Position numbers and translations under genes: made by a program
Shown here: positions 36,189 through 42,829 of the stretch, in pieces
How positions within the stretch are numbered: the first letter of the stretch is position 1
Layout of the letters: each line of letters opens with the position of its first letter
DNA from: Comamonas testosteroni
Lineage (GTDB): Bacteria > Pseudomonadota > Gammaproteobacteria > Burkholderiales > Burkholderiaceae_C
Length of the DNA: 64,000 nucleotides
Reading direction: 5' to 3'
Assembly (NCBI RefSeq): GCF_000761245.1
Contig: NZ_AWOR01000001.1
Location: 124,001 to 188,000 of the forward strand
Notes under the pieces: model-generated
The model's database searches: none
Told to the model about the DNA's origin: nothing
What the model saw: the letters and a program-made list of their open reading frames with translations, nothing else

Positions 36189-37217
36189 ATGAAGTTTGAA
36201 GAAGTTGCGCGCACCGAGATGGCGCGAAACGCTGTTTTTATCTCTGCAAACCAACGCCGCTCGCTGCTGCTGGCGGCGGTGGCTGCCGTGGTGGTGGCAC
36301 CTCTAACGCAAGCACTGGCGCAGGGCGGCAACTGGCCTGCCAAGCCGATTACCTTTGTCGTGCCCCAGGCACCTGGCGGTGCCAACGATGTGATTGCGCG
36401 TGCCGTGGCCCAGGGGCTGGAGAATTCGCTGGGCCAGCCCGTCATCGTGGAAAACCGCGCCGGCGCCAACGGCAATCTGGGCACGGGCCAGGTGGCGCGC
36501 AGCGCGGCCGACGGCTACACCTTTCTGGTCACGGCCCAAAGCGCCTACACCATCAATCCGGCGCTGTATTCCAGGGTGCCGTTCGATCCCATCAAGGATT
36601 TCACTGCCGTGATGCAACTGGCCGTCGCGCCTTATCTGCTGGTGGTGAATCCGAATTTCCCGGCCAAAAATCTGGACGAACTGGTGGCCTATGCCAAGGC
36701 GCACCCGGGCAAGGTGGAATACGCTTCTGCCGGCAACGGCACGCTCAACCATCTGCTGGGCGAGATGCTGAAAAAGCAGAAGAACGTGAACCTGCTGCAT
36801 GTGCCTTACAAGGGAGCGTCGGCTGCCGCCACCGATGTGGTGGCCGGCCAGTTGCCGGTGACCTTCGGCAGCTTTCCCGGCGTGATGCCTTTTGTCAGCA
36901 GCGGCAAGCTGCGCGTGCTGGGCGTGGCGTCCGACAGGCCCACATCGCTGGCGCCCGAGATCCCCGTGCTGGGCAAGGGCCTGGCCGTGACCAGCTGGTA
37001 TGGCTTGTTTGCACCGGCCGGTACGCCGCAGCCGGTGGTGGACAAGCTCTATCAGGCCGTCAAGACCGTGCTGGCCAAGCCCGAGATGGCCGAGCGCCTC
37101 AAGACTCTGGGCGCCGAGCGCGTGGAGTCCACGCCGCAAAGCTTCAAGGCCATGCTGCCGGCCGAGCTGGCGTACTGGAAGCAGGTGGTCAAGGACTCCG
37201 GCGCGCATATCGACTGA
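36189..37217 (+). CDS. Bug-family (tripartite tricarboxylate transporter) binding protein
   Basis: A 342-residue periplasmic receptor of the Bug/TctC family, greatly expanded in Comamonas and Bordetella. The signal region contains RRSLLLAAVAAVVVAP and ends at QALAQG. The mature protein opens with the typical WPAKPITFVVPQAPGGANDV and contains VVENRAGANGNLGTG and VPYKGASAAATDVVAGQ. The start at 36189 places the twin Arg correctly; the open frame reaches back to 36111. No TctA or TctB gene is adjacent, as is usual for these orphan receptors. The ligand is an unspecified carboxylate. Confidence 0.92.
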   Translation: MKFEEVARTEMARNAVFISANQRRSLLLAAVAAVVVAPLTQALAQGGNWPAKPITFVVPQAPGGANDVIARAVAQGLENSLGQPVIVENRAGANGNLGTGQVARSAADGYTFLVTAQSAYTINPALYSRVPFDPIKDFTAVMQLAVAPYLLVVNPNFPAKNLDELVAYAKAHPGKVEYASAGNGTLNHLLGEMLKKQKNVNLLHVPYKGASAAATDVVAGQLPVTFGSFPGVMPFVSSGKLRVLGVASDRPTSLAPEIPVLGKGLAVTSWYGLFAPAGTPQPVVDKLYQAVKTVLAKPEMAERLKTLGAERVESTPQSFKAMLPAELAYWKQVVKDSGAHID

Positions 37218-37230
37218 AGGGGACGACAGC

Positions 37231-37656
37231 TTGTTGATACATCTGGCCTCTGCCGGGCCCTTTCGTCGCTCACGGATGGTGTTGACCCTGCTCATTGTGG
37301 CGGTCATCGCCATCGGGCTGGCCTCGCGCCGGGGCTACGTGCCCTTTCCTGCCGTGCTGGGCAACTATCCGGGCGATGCGCTCTGGGCCTGGGTGGTGCT
37401 GCTGTGCGTGGCCTGGCTGCGGCCGGCCGTCACGCGTGGCAAGCTCATGGCCTGGTCCCTGGTCATTGCCTTTGCCATCGAGTTCCTGCAGCTCTATCAG
37501 GCCCCCTGGATGCAGGCCCTGCGCGCCAACAAGCTGGCCTATCTGGTGCTGGGCAACGGCTTCGATCCGCTGGATCTGCTGGCCTATGTCGTGGGCATAG
37601 GGGTGGGCGCCATGGTGGACCGGCTCTGGGAGAGGCGCCAGCGTCGCCTTGCGTGA
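37231..37656 (+). CDS. Small membrane protein, DUF2809 family
   Basis: A hydrophobic protein with four probable membrane helices, for example MVLTLLIVAVIAIGLAS and ALWAWVVLLCVAWL, and the family-typical IEFLQLYQAPWMQALR and LGNGFDPLDLLAYVVGI blocks (DUF2809, VanZ-like). I prefer the TTG start at 37231, preceded by GAAGGGGA at a good distance, giving 141 residues; the ATG at 37276 gives 126. It follows the Bug receptor by 13 bases, so the two may be co-transcribed. Function unknown. Confidence 0.75.
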   Translation: MLIHLASAGPFRRSRMVLTLLIVAVIAIGLASRRGYVPFPAVLGNYPGDALWAWVVLLCVAWLRPAVTRGKLMAWSLVIAFAIEFLQLYQAPWMQALRANKLAYLVLGNGFDPLDLLAYVVGIGVGAMVDRLWERRQRRLA

Positions 37657-37713
37657 GATGGCATGAAATGTGCTGATCGTCCATGGCATCAACATGACGA
37701 CAAGCACTACCCC

Positions 37714-38988
37714 ATGAAAACGCCTCTGCACTATCTGGTGGCTGCAAGGCAAAGCGAGATTGCCGAGCTGGAGCAGATCAGCCGCGCCAGCAGCCTGGTG
37801 GCGAGCGTGTCCGAGCTCGTCCATGCGCTGCAAAAAGAGCGCGGTCTCTCGAATATTTTTCTGGTCAGCGGCGGAGCACAGGCGCAGCAGAGCCTGCTCG
37901 ATCATGGCCGGCATGTGGACCGTGTCATGGAGCGGGTCTGCCTTGCGCTTGAAGAGCTGGGCGCGCGGGCGCCGGGTGCGCATGGCGCTCGTCTGTTCAA
38001 TGCGATCGCCAATGCGCTGCAAGGCTTTGAAGCCCTGCCGCTGCTGCGCCACCGGCGCGATGCGCTGCAGCTCAGTGCCGAGGATTGCACGCAAGCGCTG
38101 ATTCGCATGATTGCGGCCTGTCTGACCGTGGTGTTCGAGGCGGCGGACAGCGCTTGCGATCCCGATATCGCGAAATTGCTGGTAGCGTTGTTTCATTTCA
38201 TGCAGGGCAAGGAGCTTGCGGGCCAGGAGCGCGCCACGGGGGTCGCGGCGTTTACCGCAGGGGTCGGAAGGACGGAGCGTCAGCGCCATTGGCTGCATCT
38301 GATCGAGTCGCAGGAGCGCTGCTTTCAGGTGTTTGCAGACTTCGCCAGTCCCCCGGGGATGGAGCGCTGGCAGCAGCAATGCGGGGCCTGTCCCGATATG
38401 ACGGTGATCGAGCGGCTGCGGCGCCTGGGCTGCACGGCCGGTGACGGCCTTGCGCTGGACCGCAGCCTGAGCTCGCCGTGGTTCGAAGCCTGTTCCAGCC
38501 GGCTCGATGCCATGCACCAGATTGAGGCATTTCTGGCCGAGGAGCTGCAGTCCCAATGTCTGCGCAAGCTGGAGCAGGCAGGTGCCGCGCTCTGCCAGCA
38601 ACTGGCGCTGCTGGAGATGCAGCCGCAGCCTGGGACCCGCGCCGAAGCGGCTGCGGCCTTCCTGGGAGCCACGCAGTCAACTGCCTCCTTGCCTGCAGAG
38701 GGTGCGTACGGGTTGCAGCTCGAGAAAAGCATTGTCTTGCTGGTGCAGGAGCAATCCATGCGCCTGCAGGACATGCAGACCGAAATCGACAAGGCACGCG
38801 CCACGCTCAAGGAGCGCAAGACCATAGAACGCGCCAAGGGCGTGCTCATGAACTACCGCCAGCTCAGCGAGGGCGATGCCTACAAGCTGCTCCGCCAGAC
38901 GGCCATGAACCAGAACCGGCGCATGCTGGATGTGGCCGAGGCCATTCTGGCCACGGCGGACCTGCTGCCGGGCAGCACCAATGCATAG
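37714..38988 (+). CDS. nasR: Nitrate/nitrite-responsive antiterminator NasR (NIT + ANTAR)
   Basis: NasR senses nitrate or nitrite with an N-terminal all-helical NIT domain (residues about 25-260; SELVHALQKERGLSNIFLVSGG) and binds nascent RNA with a C-terminal ANTAR domain. The ANTAR part is clear: LKERKTIERAKGVLMNYRQL, SEGDAYKLLRQTAMNQNRR and MLDVAEAIL. The start at 37714 puts the protein directly at the NIT domain; an in-frame ATG at 37663 adds 17 unlikely residues. In Klebsiella NasR binds paired hexaloop hairpins in the nas leader and prevents termination. Matching leaders lie at 39109 and 42620, so this protein is expected to control both transport and nitrite-reductase operons. Confidence 0.93.
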   Translation: MKTPLHYLVAARQSEIAELEQISRASSLVASVSELVHALQKERGLSNIFLVSGGAQAQQSLLDHGRHVDRVMERVCLALEELGARAPGAHGARLFNAIANALQGFEALPLLRHRRDALQLSAEDCTQALIRMIAACLTVVFEAADSACDPDIAKLLVALFHFMQGKELAGQERATGVAAFTAGVGRTERQRHWLHLIESQERCFQVFADFASPPGMERWQQQCGACPDMTVIERLRRLGCTAGDGLALDRSLSSPWFEACSSRLDAMHQIEAFLAEELQSQCLRKLEQAGAALCQQLALLEMQPQPGTRAEAAAAFLGATQSTASLPAEGAYGLQLEKSIVLLVQEQSMRLQDMQTEIDKARATLKERKTIERAKGVLMNYRQLSEGDAYKLLRQTAMNQNRRMLDVAEAILATADLLPGSTNA

Positions 38989-39073
38989 CGCTTGGCAGCG
39001 CTGTGTTTGTTGCGCTGCACCAAATATGGGCCAAAGCCGCAGGCGCAAGGCGGCTCCGCCTCTGATCAAGGCC

Positions 39074-39089
39074 TGGCATGGTTTGTGCA
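39074..39089 (+). promoter_or_regulatory. Sigma54-type promoter of the nrt operon
   Basis: TGGCAT (39074-39079), then GGTTT, then GTGCA (39085-39089) keep the invariant GG-N10-GC spacing of -24/-12 promoters. Transcription would start near 39100, just ahead of the first leader hairpin at 39109. An NtrC-like half site TGCACCA lies at 39016-39022, with a poor right half. Nitrogen-limitation control through NtrC is the expected mode. Confidence 0.7.
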
Positions 39090-39108
39090 TGACTGTTGAT
39101 GTCAAGCA

Positions 39109-39166
39109 GACCAAAGGCGGTCGCGCTTAAAGCGTTATTACGAGTGACCTGGGACAACGGCGTCCT
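39109..39166 (+). promoter_or_regulatory. NasR (ANTAR) antiterminator leader of the nrt operon
   Basis: Two hairpins with six-base loops are present. P1 is GACC-AAAGGC-GGTC (39109-39122). P2 is GGAC-AACGGC-GTCC (39152-39165), extendable by a G-T pair. Both loops have A at position 1 and G at position 4, the ANTAR recognition rule. The loop and 3' arm of P2 (39159-39165) are also the first bases of the terminator stem, so binding of NasR to P1 and P2 would block termination. Confidence 0.82.
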
Positions 39167-39208
39167 TTTCTCCTCACACCCGAGGAGGGAAGGGCGCCTT
39201 TTTGTTTT
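39159..39208 (+). terminator. Leader terminator of the nrt operon (attenuator)
   Basis: A 17-base stem (39159-39175 with 39182-39198, three G-T wobbles, no mismatch) closes a six-base loop ACACCC and is followed by TTTTTGTTTT. It lies 40 bases before the nrtA start and overlaps antiterminator hairpin P2. Confidence 0.9.
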
Positions 39209-39247
39209 CCGGATCGCCTTCACCACGATTCTTGATGGAGTTTTCTC

Positions 39248-40522
39248 ATGAGCCAGCGCCTTCCTTCGTCTACTGCTCCTGCGCCCGAGCCCGTATCTGC
39301 CGGCGGCCGGCGTGAGTTTCTGCGCGTGGCCGGCGCTGCCGCCCTCTATGGCACGCTGGGCCACCATGGCGCCTGGGCCGCAGGCTCCGACGCACCGGAG
39401 AAGAAAGAGGTCAAGATCGGCTTCATCCCGCTGACCGATTGCGCCAGCGTGGTCATGGCCTCGGTGCTGGGCCTGGACCAGAAATACGGCGTGAAGATCG
39501 TTCTCAGCAAGGAGGCGAGTTGGGCCGGCGTGCGCGACAAGCTGGTCAACGGCGAACTGGACTTCGCCCATGTGCTCTACGGCCTGGTCTACGGCCTGCA
39601 CCTGGGCGTGGGCGGCCCCAAGAAGGACATGGCCGTGCTCATGGGGCTGAACAACAACGGCCAGGCGATCACGCTGTCCAAGGCACTGGCCGACAAGGGC
39701 GCGGTGGACGGCGCCAGCCTGGCCAAGGTCATGGCCAGGGAAAAACGCGAATACACATTTGCCGGCACCTTCCCCACCGGCACCCACGCCATGTGGATGC
39801 ATTACTGGCTGGCGGCTGCGGGCATCAACCCTTTGTCCGAGGCCAAGCTGATCACTGTGCCGCCGCCCCAGATGGTGGCCAATATGCGTGTGGGCAATAT
39901 GGATGGCTTCTGCGTGGGCGAACCCTGGAACCATCGCGCCATCATGGACGGCATAGGCATCACCGCCAATACCACGCAGGACATCTGGAAGGACCACCCC
40001 GAGAAGGTGCTGGGCACCACGGGCGAGTTTGCGCAGAAGAATCCCAACACCTGCCGCGCCGTGATGATGGCGATTCTGGAGGCCGGCCGCTGGATCGACG
40101 CCAGCCTGCAGAACAAGACGAAGATGGCCGAGACCGTGGCCCAGAAGTCGTACATCAACACCAGCGTGGACGCCATCAATCAGCGCATTCTGGGCCGCTA
40201 CCAGAACGGCCTGGGCAAGACCTGGGACGACCCCAACCACATGAAGTTCTTCAACGACGGGGCCGTGAATTTCCCCTATCTGTCGGACGGCATGTGGTTC
40301 CTCACCCAGCACAAGCGCTGGGGTCTGCTCAAGGCTCATCCCGACTATCTGGCCGTGGCCAGGCAGATCAACCGCATCGACCTCTACCAGCAGGCGGCCA
40401 GCCAGCTCAAGGTCAGCGTGCCCAAGGATGTGCTGCGCACCAGCAAGCTGATCGACGGCGTGGTGTGGGACGGCAGGAACCCTGCCCAGTACGCCGACAG
40501 CTTCAAGATCAAGGCCGCCTGA
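39248..40522 (+). CDS. nrtA: Nitrate ABC transporter substrate-binding protein NrtA
   Basis: A 424-residue nitrate/bicarbonate-type binding protein (NrtA/CmpA/NasF family). A twin-arginine signal GGRREFLRVAGAAALYG is followed by a mature start near VKIGFIPLTDCASVVMAS. Conserved family blocks are ELDFAHVLYGLVYGLHLGVGG, GTFPTGTHAMWMHYWLAAAG and VGNMDGFCVGEPWNH. It captures nitrate in the periplasm for the permease and ATPase encoded next. Expression is behind the sigma54 promoter and NasR-controlled attenuator. The gene order nrtA-nrtB-nrtD matches other proteobacteria. Confidence 0.94.
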   Translation: MSQRLPSSTAPAPEPVSAGGRREFLRVAGAAALYGTLGHHGAWAAGSDAPEKKEVKIGFIPLTDCASVVMASVLGLDQKYGVKIVLSKEASWAGVRDKLVNGELDFAHVLYGLVYGLHLGVGGPKKDMAVLMGLNNNGQAITLSKALADKGAVDGASLAKVMAREKREYTFAGTFPTGTHAMWMHYWLAAAGINPLSEAKLITVPPPQMVANMRVGNMDGFCVGEPWNHRAIMDGIGITANTTQDIWKDHPEKVLGTTGEFAQKNPNTCRAVMMAILEAGRWIDASLQNKTKMAETVAQKSYINTSVDAINQRILGRYQNGLGKTWDDPNHMKFFNDGAVNFPYLSDGMWFLTQHKRWGLLKAHPDYLAVARQINRIDLYQQAASQLKVSVPKDVLRTSKLIDGVVWDGRNPAQYADSFKIKAA

Positions 40523-40548
40523 GGCCGCCACCTTAACGGAGAACCATC

Positions 40549-41541
40549 ATGGTCAGTGCCGTACTTCAATCACCGCTCGAACTCGATCCCCCGCACGATC
40601 CGCAACTGGCAGCCCAGGCGGCCAATGATGCGCTGCTCGAAACTTCAAAAGAGATAGCTGCTGGCACAGAACTTGTAAAGGCTGAAGTGCAAAAAGATAT
40701 CAAACCCAAAGCGATAGTCACGGCTCCGGTTGTGGTGGCACCCAGCCGCTTGCGCCAATGGGCTGAACAGCTATTTGCTCAGGCCCTGCCGCCGCTGCTG
40801 GGGCTGGCGCTGCTGGTCGGCCTGTGGTCGCTGGTCTCCAGCAGCACCGGCAAGAGCATTCCGACCCCGGCCGAGACCTGGGAACAGGCCCTGCAGGTGT
40901 TCAGCGATCCCTTCTACCGCAACGGGCCCAATGACCAGGGCGTGGGCTGGAATGTGCTGTCCTCGCTGCAGCGCGTGGCCCTGGGTTTCGGTCTGGCGGC
41001 ACTGGTCGGCATCCCTTTGGGTTTCGTGATCGGGCGCTTCAGTTTTCTGTCGCGCATGTTCAACCCCTTGATCAGTCTGCTGCGCCCGGTGTCGCCGCTG
41101 GCCTGGCTGCCGATAGGCCTGCTGGTGTTCAAGGGCGCCAATCCGGCAGCCATCTGGACCATCTTCATCTGCTCGATCTGGCCCATGGTCATCAACACCG
41201 CCGTGGGCGTGCAGCGTGTGCCCCAGGACTATATGAATGTGGCGCGCGTGCTCAATCTGTCGGAGTGGAAGATCGCCTCCACCATTCTGTTTCCTGCCGT
41301 GCTGCCCTATATGCTGACCGGCGTGCGTCTGGCCGTGGGCACTGCCTGGCTGGTGATCGTGGCCGCAGAGATGCTGACGGGCGGTGTGGGCATAGGTTTC
41401 TGGGTCTGGGACGAGTGGAACAACCTCAACGTCAAGAACATCATCATCGCCATCTTCGTGATCGGCATCGTGGGCCTGGTGCTGGAGTGGGCCCTGGTCA
41501 AGCTGGCTTCGGCCTTTACGTTTGAAGAGGTGAAGACTTAA
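40549..41541 (+). CDS. nrtB: Nitrate ABC transporter permease NrtB
   Basis: A 330-residue inner-membrane permease of the NrtB/SsuC type, with the first core helix near [17 protein letters not shown], the block [19 protein letters not shown] and the EAA loop [25 protein letters not shown]. Residues 1-75 form an unusual hydrophilic Ala/Glu/Lys-rich extension; its coding sequence (40643-40705) resembles a degenerate family intergenic repeat and is richer in A and T than its surroundings. An ACGGAGAACC ribosome site precedes the ATG. Confidence 0.92.
   Translation: MVSAVLQSPLELDPPHDPQLAAQAANDALLETSKEIAAGTELVKAEVQKDIKPKAIVTAPVVVAPSRLRQWAEQLFAQALPPLLGLALLVGLWSLVSSSTGKSIPTPAETWEQALQVFSDPFYRNGPNDQGVGWNVLSSLQRVALGFGLAALVGIPLGFVIGRFSFLSRMFNPLISLLRPVSPLAWLPIGLLVFKGANPAAIWTIFICSIWPMVINTAVGVQRVPQDYMNVARVLNLSEWKIASTILFPAVLPYMLTGVRLAVGTAWLVIVAAEMLTGGVGIGFWVWDEWNNLNVKNIIIAIFVIGIVGLVLEWALVKLASAFTFEEVKT
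40643..40705 (+). repeat. Degenerate intergenic-type repeat inside nrtB
   Basis: The stretch contains GAGATAGCTGCTGGCACAG and a GCAAAAAGATATC segment, similar in wording and AT bias to the GATAGC...GCTTGT repeats at 11386 and 60521. It is read through in frame and encodes most of the hydrophilic N-terminal extension of NrtB. The resemblance was judged by eye. Confidence 0.4.
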
Positions 41542-41554
41542 CCCACCCCTGAGC

Positions 41555-41632
41555 CGCGCCTTCGGGCGCGTCACCCCCTCAAGGGGGCACCACCGGTGGC
41601 CCGGCAAAGCCGGCGCCACGGTGGCCTCGGAA
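41555..41632 (+). repeat. Multi-hairpin repeat between nrtB and nrtD
   Basis: Four adjacent hairpin-forming pieces lie here: CGCGCC-TTCG-GGCGCG (41555-41570, a UUCG tetraloop), CCCCCT-CA-AGGGGG (41574-41587), and the self-complementary blocks CCACCGGTGG and CCGGC-AAA-GCCGG. There is no T run, so it is not an intrinsic terminator. Inside an operon it may stabilise the upstream message or lower expression of the ATPase gene. Confidence 0.65.
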
Positions 41633-41650
41633 AAAAGCAAGGAGTACCTC

Positions 41651-42463
41651 ATGCATACATCTCTCAGCACCAAGTACATCGAGATCCACGGGGTGGAGCA
41701 GACCTTCAAGACCGCCAAGGGCCTGTTTCCCGCACTGCGCGACATCCATCTGAACATTGCCAAGGGGGAGTTTGTCAGTCTCATCGGGCACTCGGGCTGC
41801 GGCAAGTCGACGCTGCTCAATCTGATTGCCGGACTGACCGTTCCCACGGGCGGTGCGTTGCTGTGCGCGAACAAGGAAATCAGGGGCCCCGGCCCCGAGC
41901 GTGCGGTGGTCTTCCAGAACCATTCGCTGCTGCCCTGGCTGAGCTGCTGGGGCAATGTGCACCTGGCCGTGGAGCGTGTCTTCGGCAAGCGCGAAAGCAA
42001 GGCACAGCTGGCGCAGCGCACCGATGCGGCGCTGGCCATGGTGGGCCTCAGCCATGCGGCGCAAAAGCGCCCCGGCGAAATCTCGGGCGGCATGAAGCAG
42101 CGCGTGGGCATTGCCCGCGCCCTGTCCATGGAGCCCCAGGTGCTGCTCATGGACGAGCCCTTCGGCGCTCTCGACGCCCTCACGCGTGCCAAGCTGCAGG
42201 ACGAGTTGTTGGAGATCGTGGCACGCACCCAGAGCACCGTGGTCATGGTCACGCACGATGTGGACGAGGCCGTGCTGCTGTCCGACAAGATCGTGATGAT
42301 GACCAACGGGCCGGCAGCCACGATTGGCGAGGTGCTGCATGTGGCACTGCCGCGCCCGCGCAGCCGGGTGGAGCTGGCCGAGGATGCCCAATATCAAAGC
42401 TACCGCAAGGCCGTGATCGACTTCCTCTACACGCGCCAGGGCCATGTGGAAAAAGCGGCCTGA
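41651..42463 (+). CDS. nrtD: Nitrate ABC transporter ATPase NrtD
   Basis: A 270-residue ATPase with Walker [10 protein letters not shown], signature [15 protein letters not shown], Walker [15 protein letters not shown] and H-loop VTHDVDEAV. It is the NrtD/SsuB type without the extra binding domain of NrtC. The start at 41651 has GGAG 7 bases upstream; an earlier in-frame ATG at 41621 lacks one. It is the last gene of the transport operon; the next promoter at 42593 drives nirB separately. Confidence 0.93.
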   Translation: MHTSLSTKYIEIHGVEQTFKTAKGLFPALRDIHLNIAKGEFVSLIGHSGCGKSTLLNLIAGLTVPTGGALLCANKEIRGPGPERAVVFQNHSLLPWLSCWGNVHLAVERVFGKRESKAQLAQRTDAALAMVGLSHAAQKRPGEISGGMKQRVGIARALSMEPQVLLMDEPFGALDALTRAKLQDELLEIVARTQSTVVMVTHDVDEAVLLSDKIVMMTNGPAATIGEVLHVALPRPRSRVELAEDAQYQSYRKAVIDFLYTRQGHVEKAA

Positions 42464-42536
42464 GCCTGGCCTCGATGTCTGCTGCATGGCGCCTTGGGGC
42501 GCCATGTTTGTTTGGTGCACAGCAAAGCGGCGCACA

Positions 42537-42553
42537 GGCACAAAGATGGTGCA
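42537..42553 (+). promoter_or_regulatory. NtrC-like enhancer site upstream of nirB
   Basis: GGCACAA-AGA-TGGTGCA matches the NtrC consensus TGCACYA-N3-TGGTGCA, with a perfect right half. Another TGGTGCA half site lies at 42513-42519. Both lie 40-80 bases before the sigma54 promoter, a usual enhancer distance. Confidence 0.6.
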
Positions 42554-42592
42554 TCTCTTTCTGGCCTGCTGCATTCCGCGAGACGGCAGAGC

Positions 42593-42608
42593 TGGCATGG
42601 CAATTGCA
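42593..42608 (+). promoter_or_regulatory. Sigma54-type promoter of the nir-nas operon
   Basis: TGGCAT (42593-42598), GGCAA, TTGCA (42604-42608) is nearly the consensus -24/-12 element with exact GG-N10-GC spacing. The predicted start near 42619 coincides with the foot of the first leader hairpin. Confidence 0.82.
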
Positions 42609-42619
42609 TGTTCCCTGTC

Positions 42620-42685
42620 GTGGCCAAGGTGGGCCACAGGGTGATGGTGCAAGGCTGGATCAAAACCCAAAAGACAAAGACGTCT
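42620..42685 (+). promoter_or_regulatory. NasR (ANTAR) antiterminator leader of the nir-nas operon
   Basis: P1 is GTGGCC-AAGGTG-GGCCAC (42620-42637), and P2 is AGAC-AAAGAC-GTCT (42672-42685). Both six-base loops have A at position 1 and G at position 4. P2 overlaps the first bases of the following terminator stem (from 42677), so the two structures exclude each other. This is a second, independent copy of the arrangement seen ahead of nrtA. Confidence 0.82.
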
Positions 42686-42728
42686 ACATGCTCATGCAAG
42701 TCATGAAGCATGCAGACGTCTTTTTTTG
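42677..42728 (+). terminator. Leader terminator of the nir-nas operon (attenuator)
   Basis: The arms 42679-42696 and 42702-42720 pair over 17 positions with one A-C mismatch and one bulged A, capped by a five-base loop and followed by seven T. It lies about 100 bases before the nirB start. An ATG at 42710 in frame with nirB falls inside the stem and cannot be the normal start. Confidence 0.9.
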
Positions 42729-42829
42729 TTGCCGGGCCGTCTCAGGACACAAGCGCTTCCTTGGAGGTGCTGCTGCCAAACGCAGCGGTTCTGCGCGGGA
42801 GGCCTTTTTGCAAGCCCACGGGGACTCAG

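Noticed and set aside
42710..42829. NirB start at 42710
   Set aside because: The codon lies inside the attenuator stem, and the 40 extra residues do not resemble NirB; 42830 has a good ribosome site.
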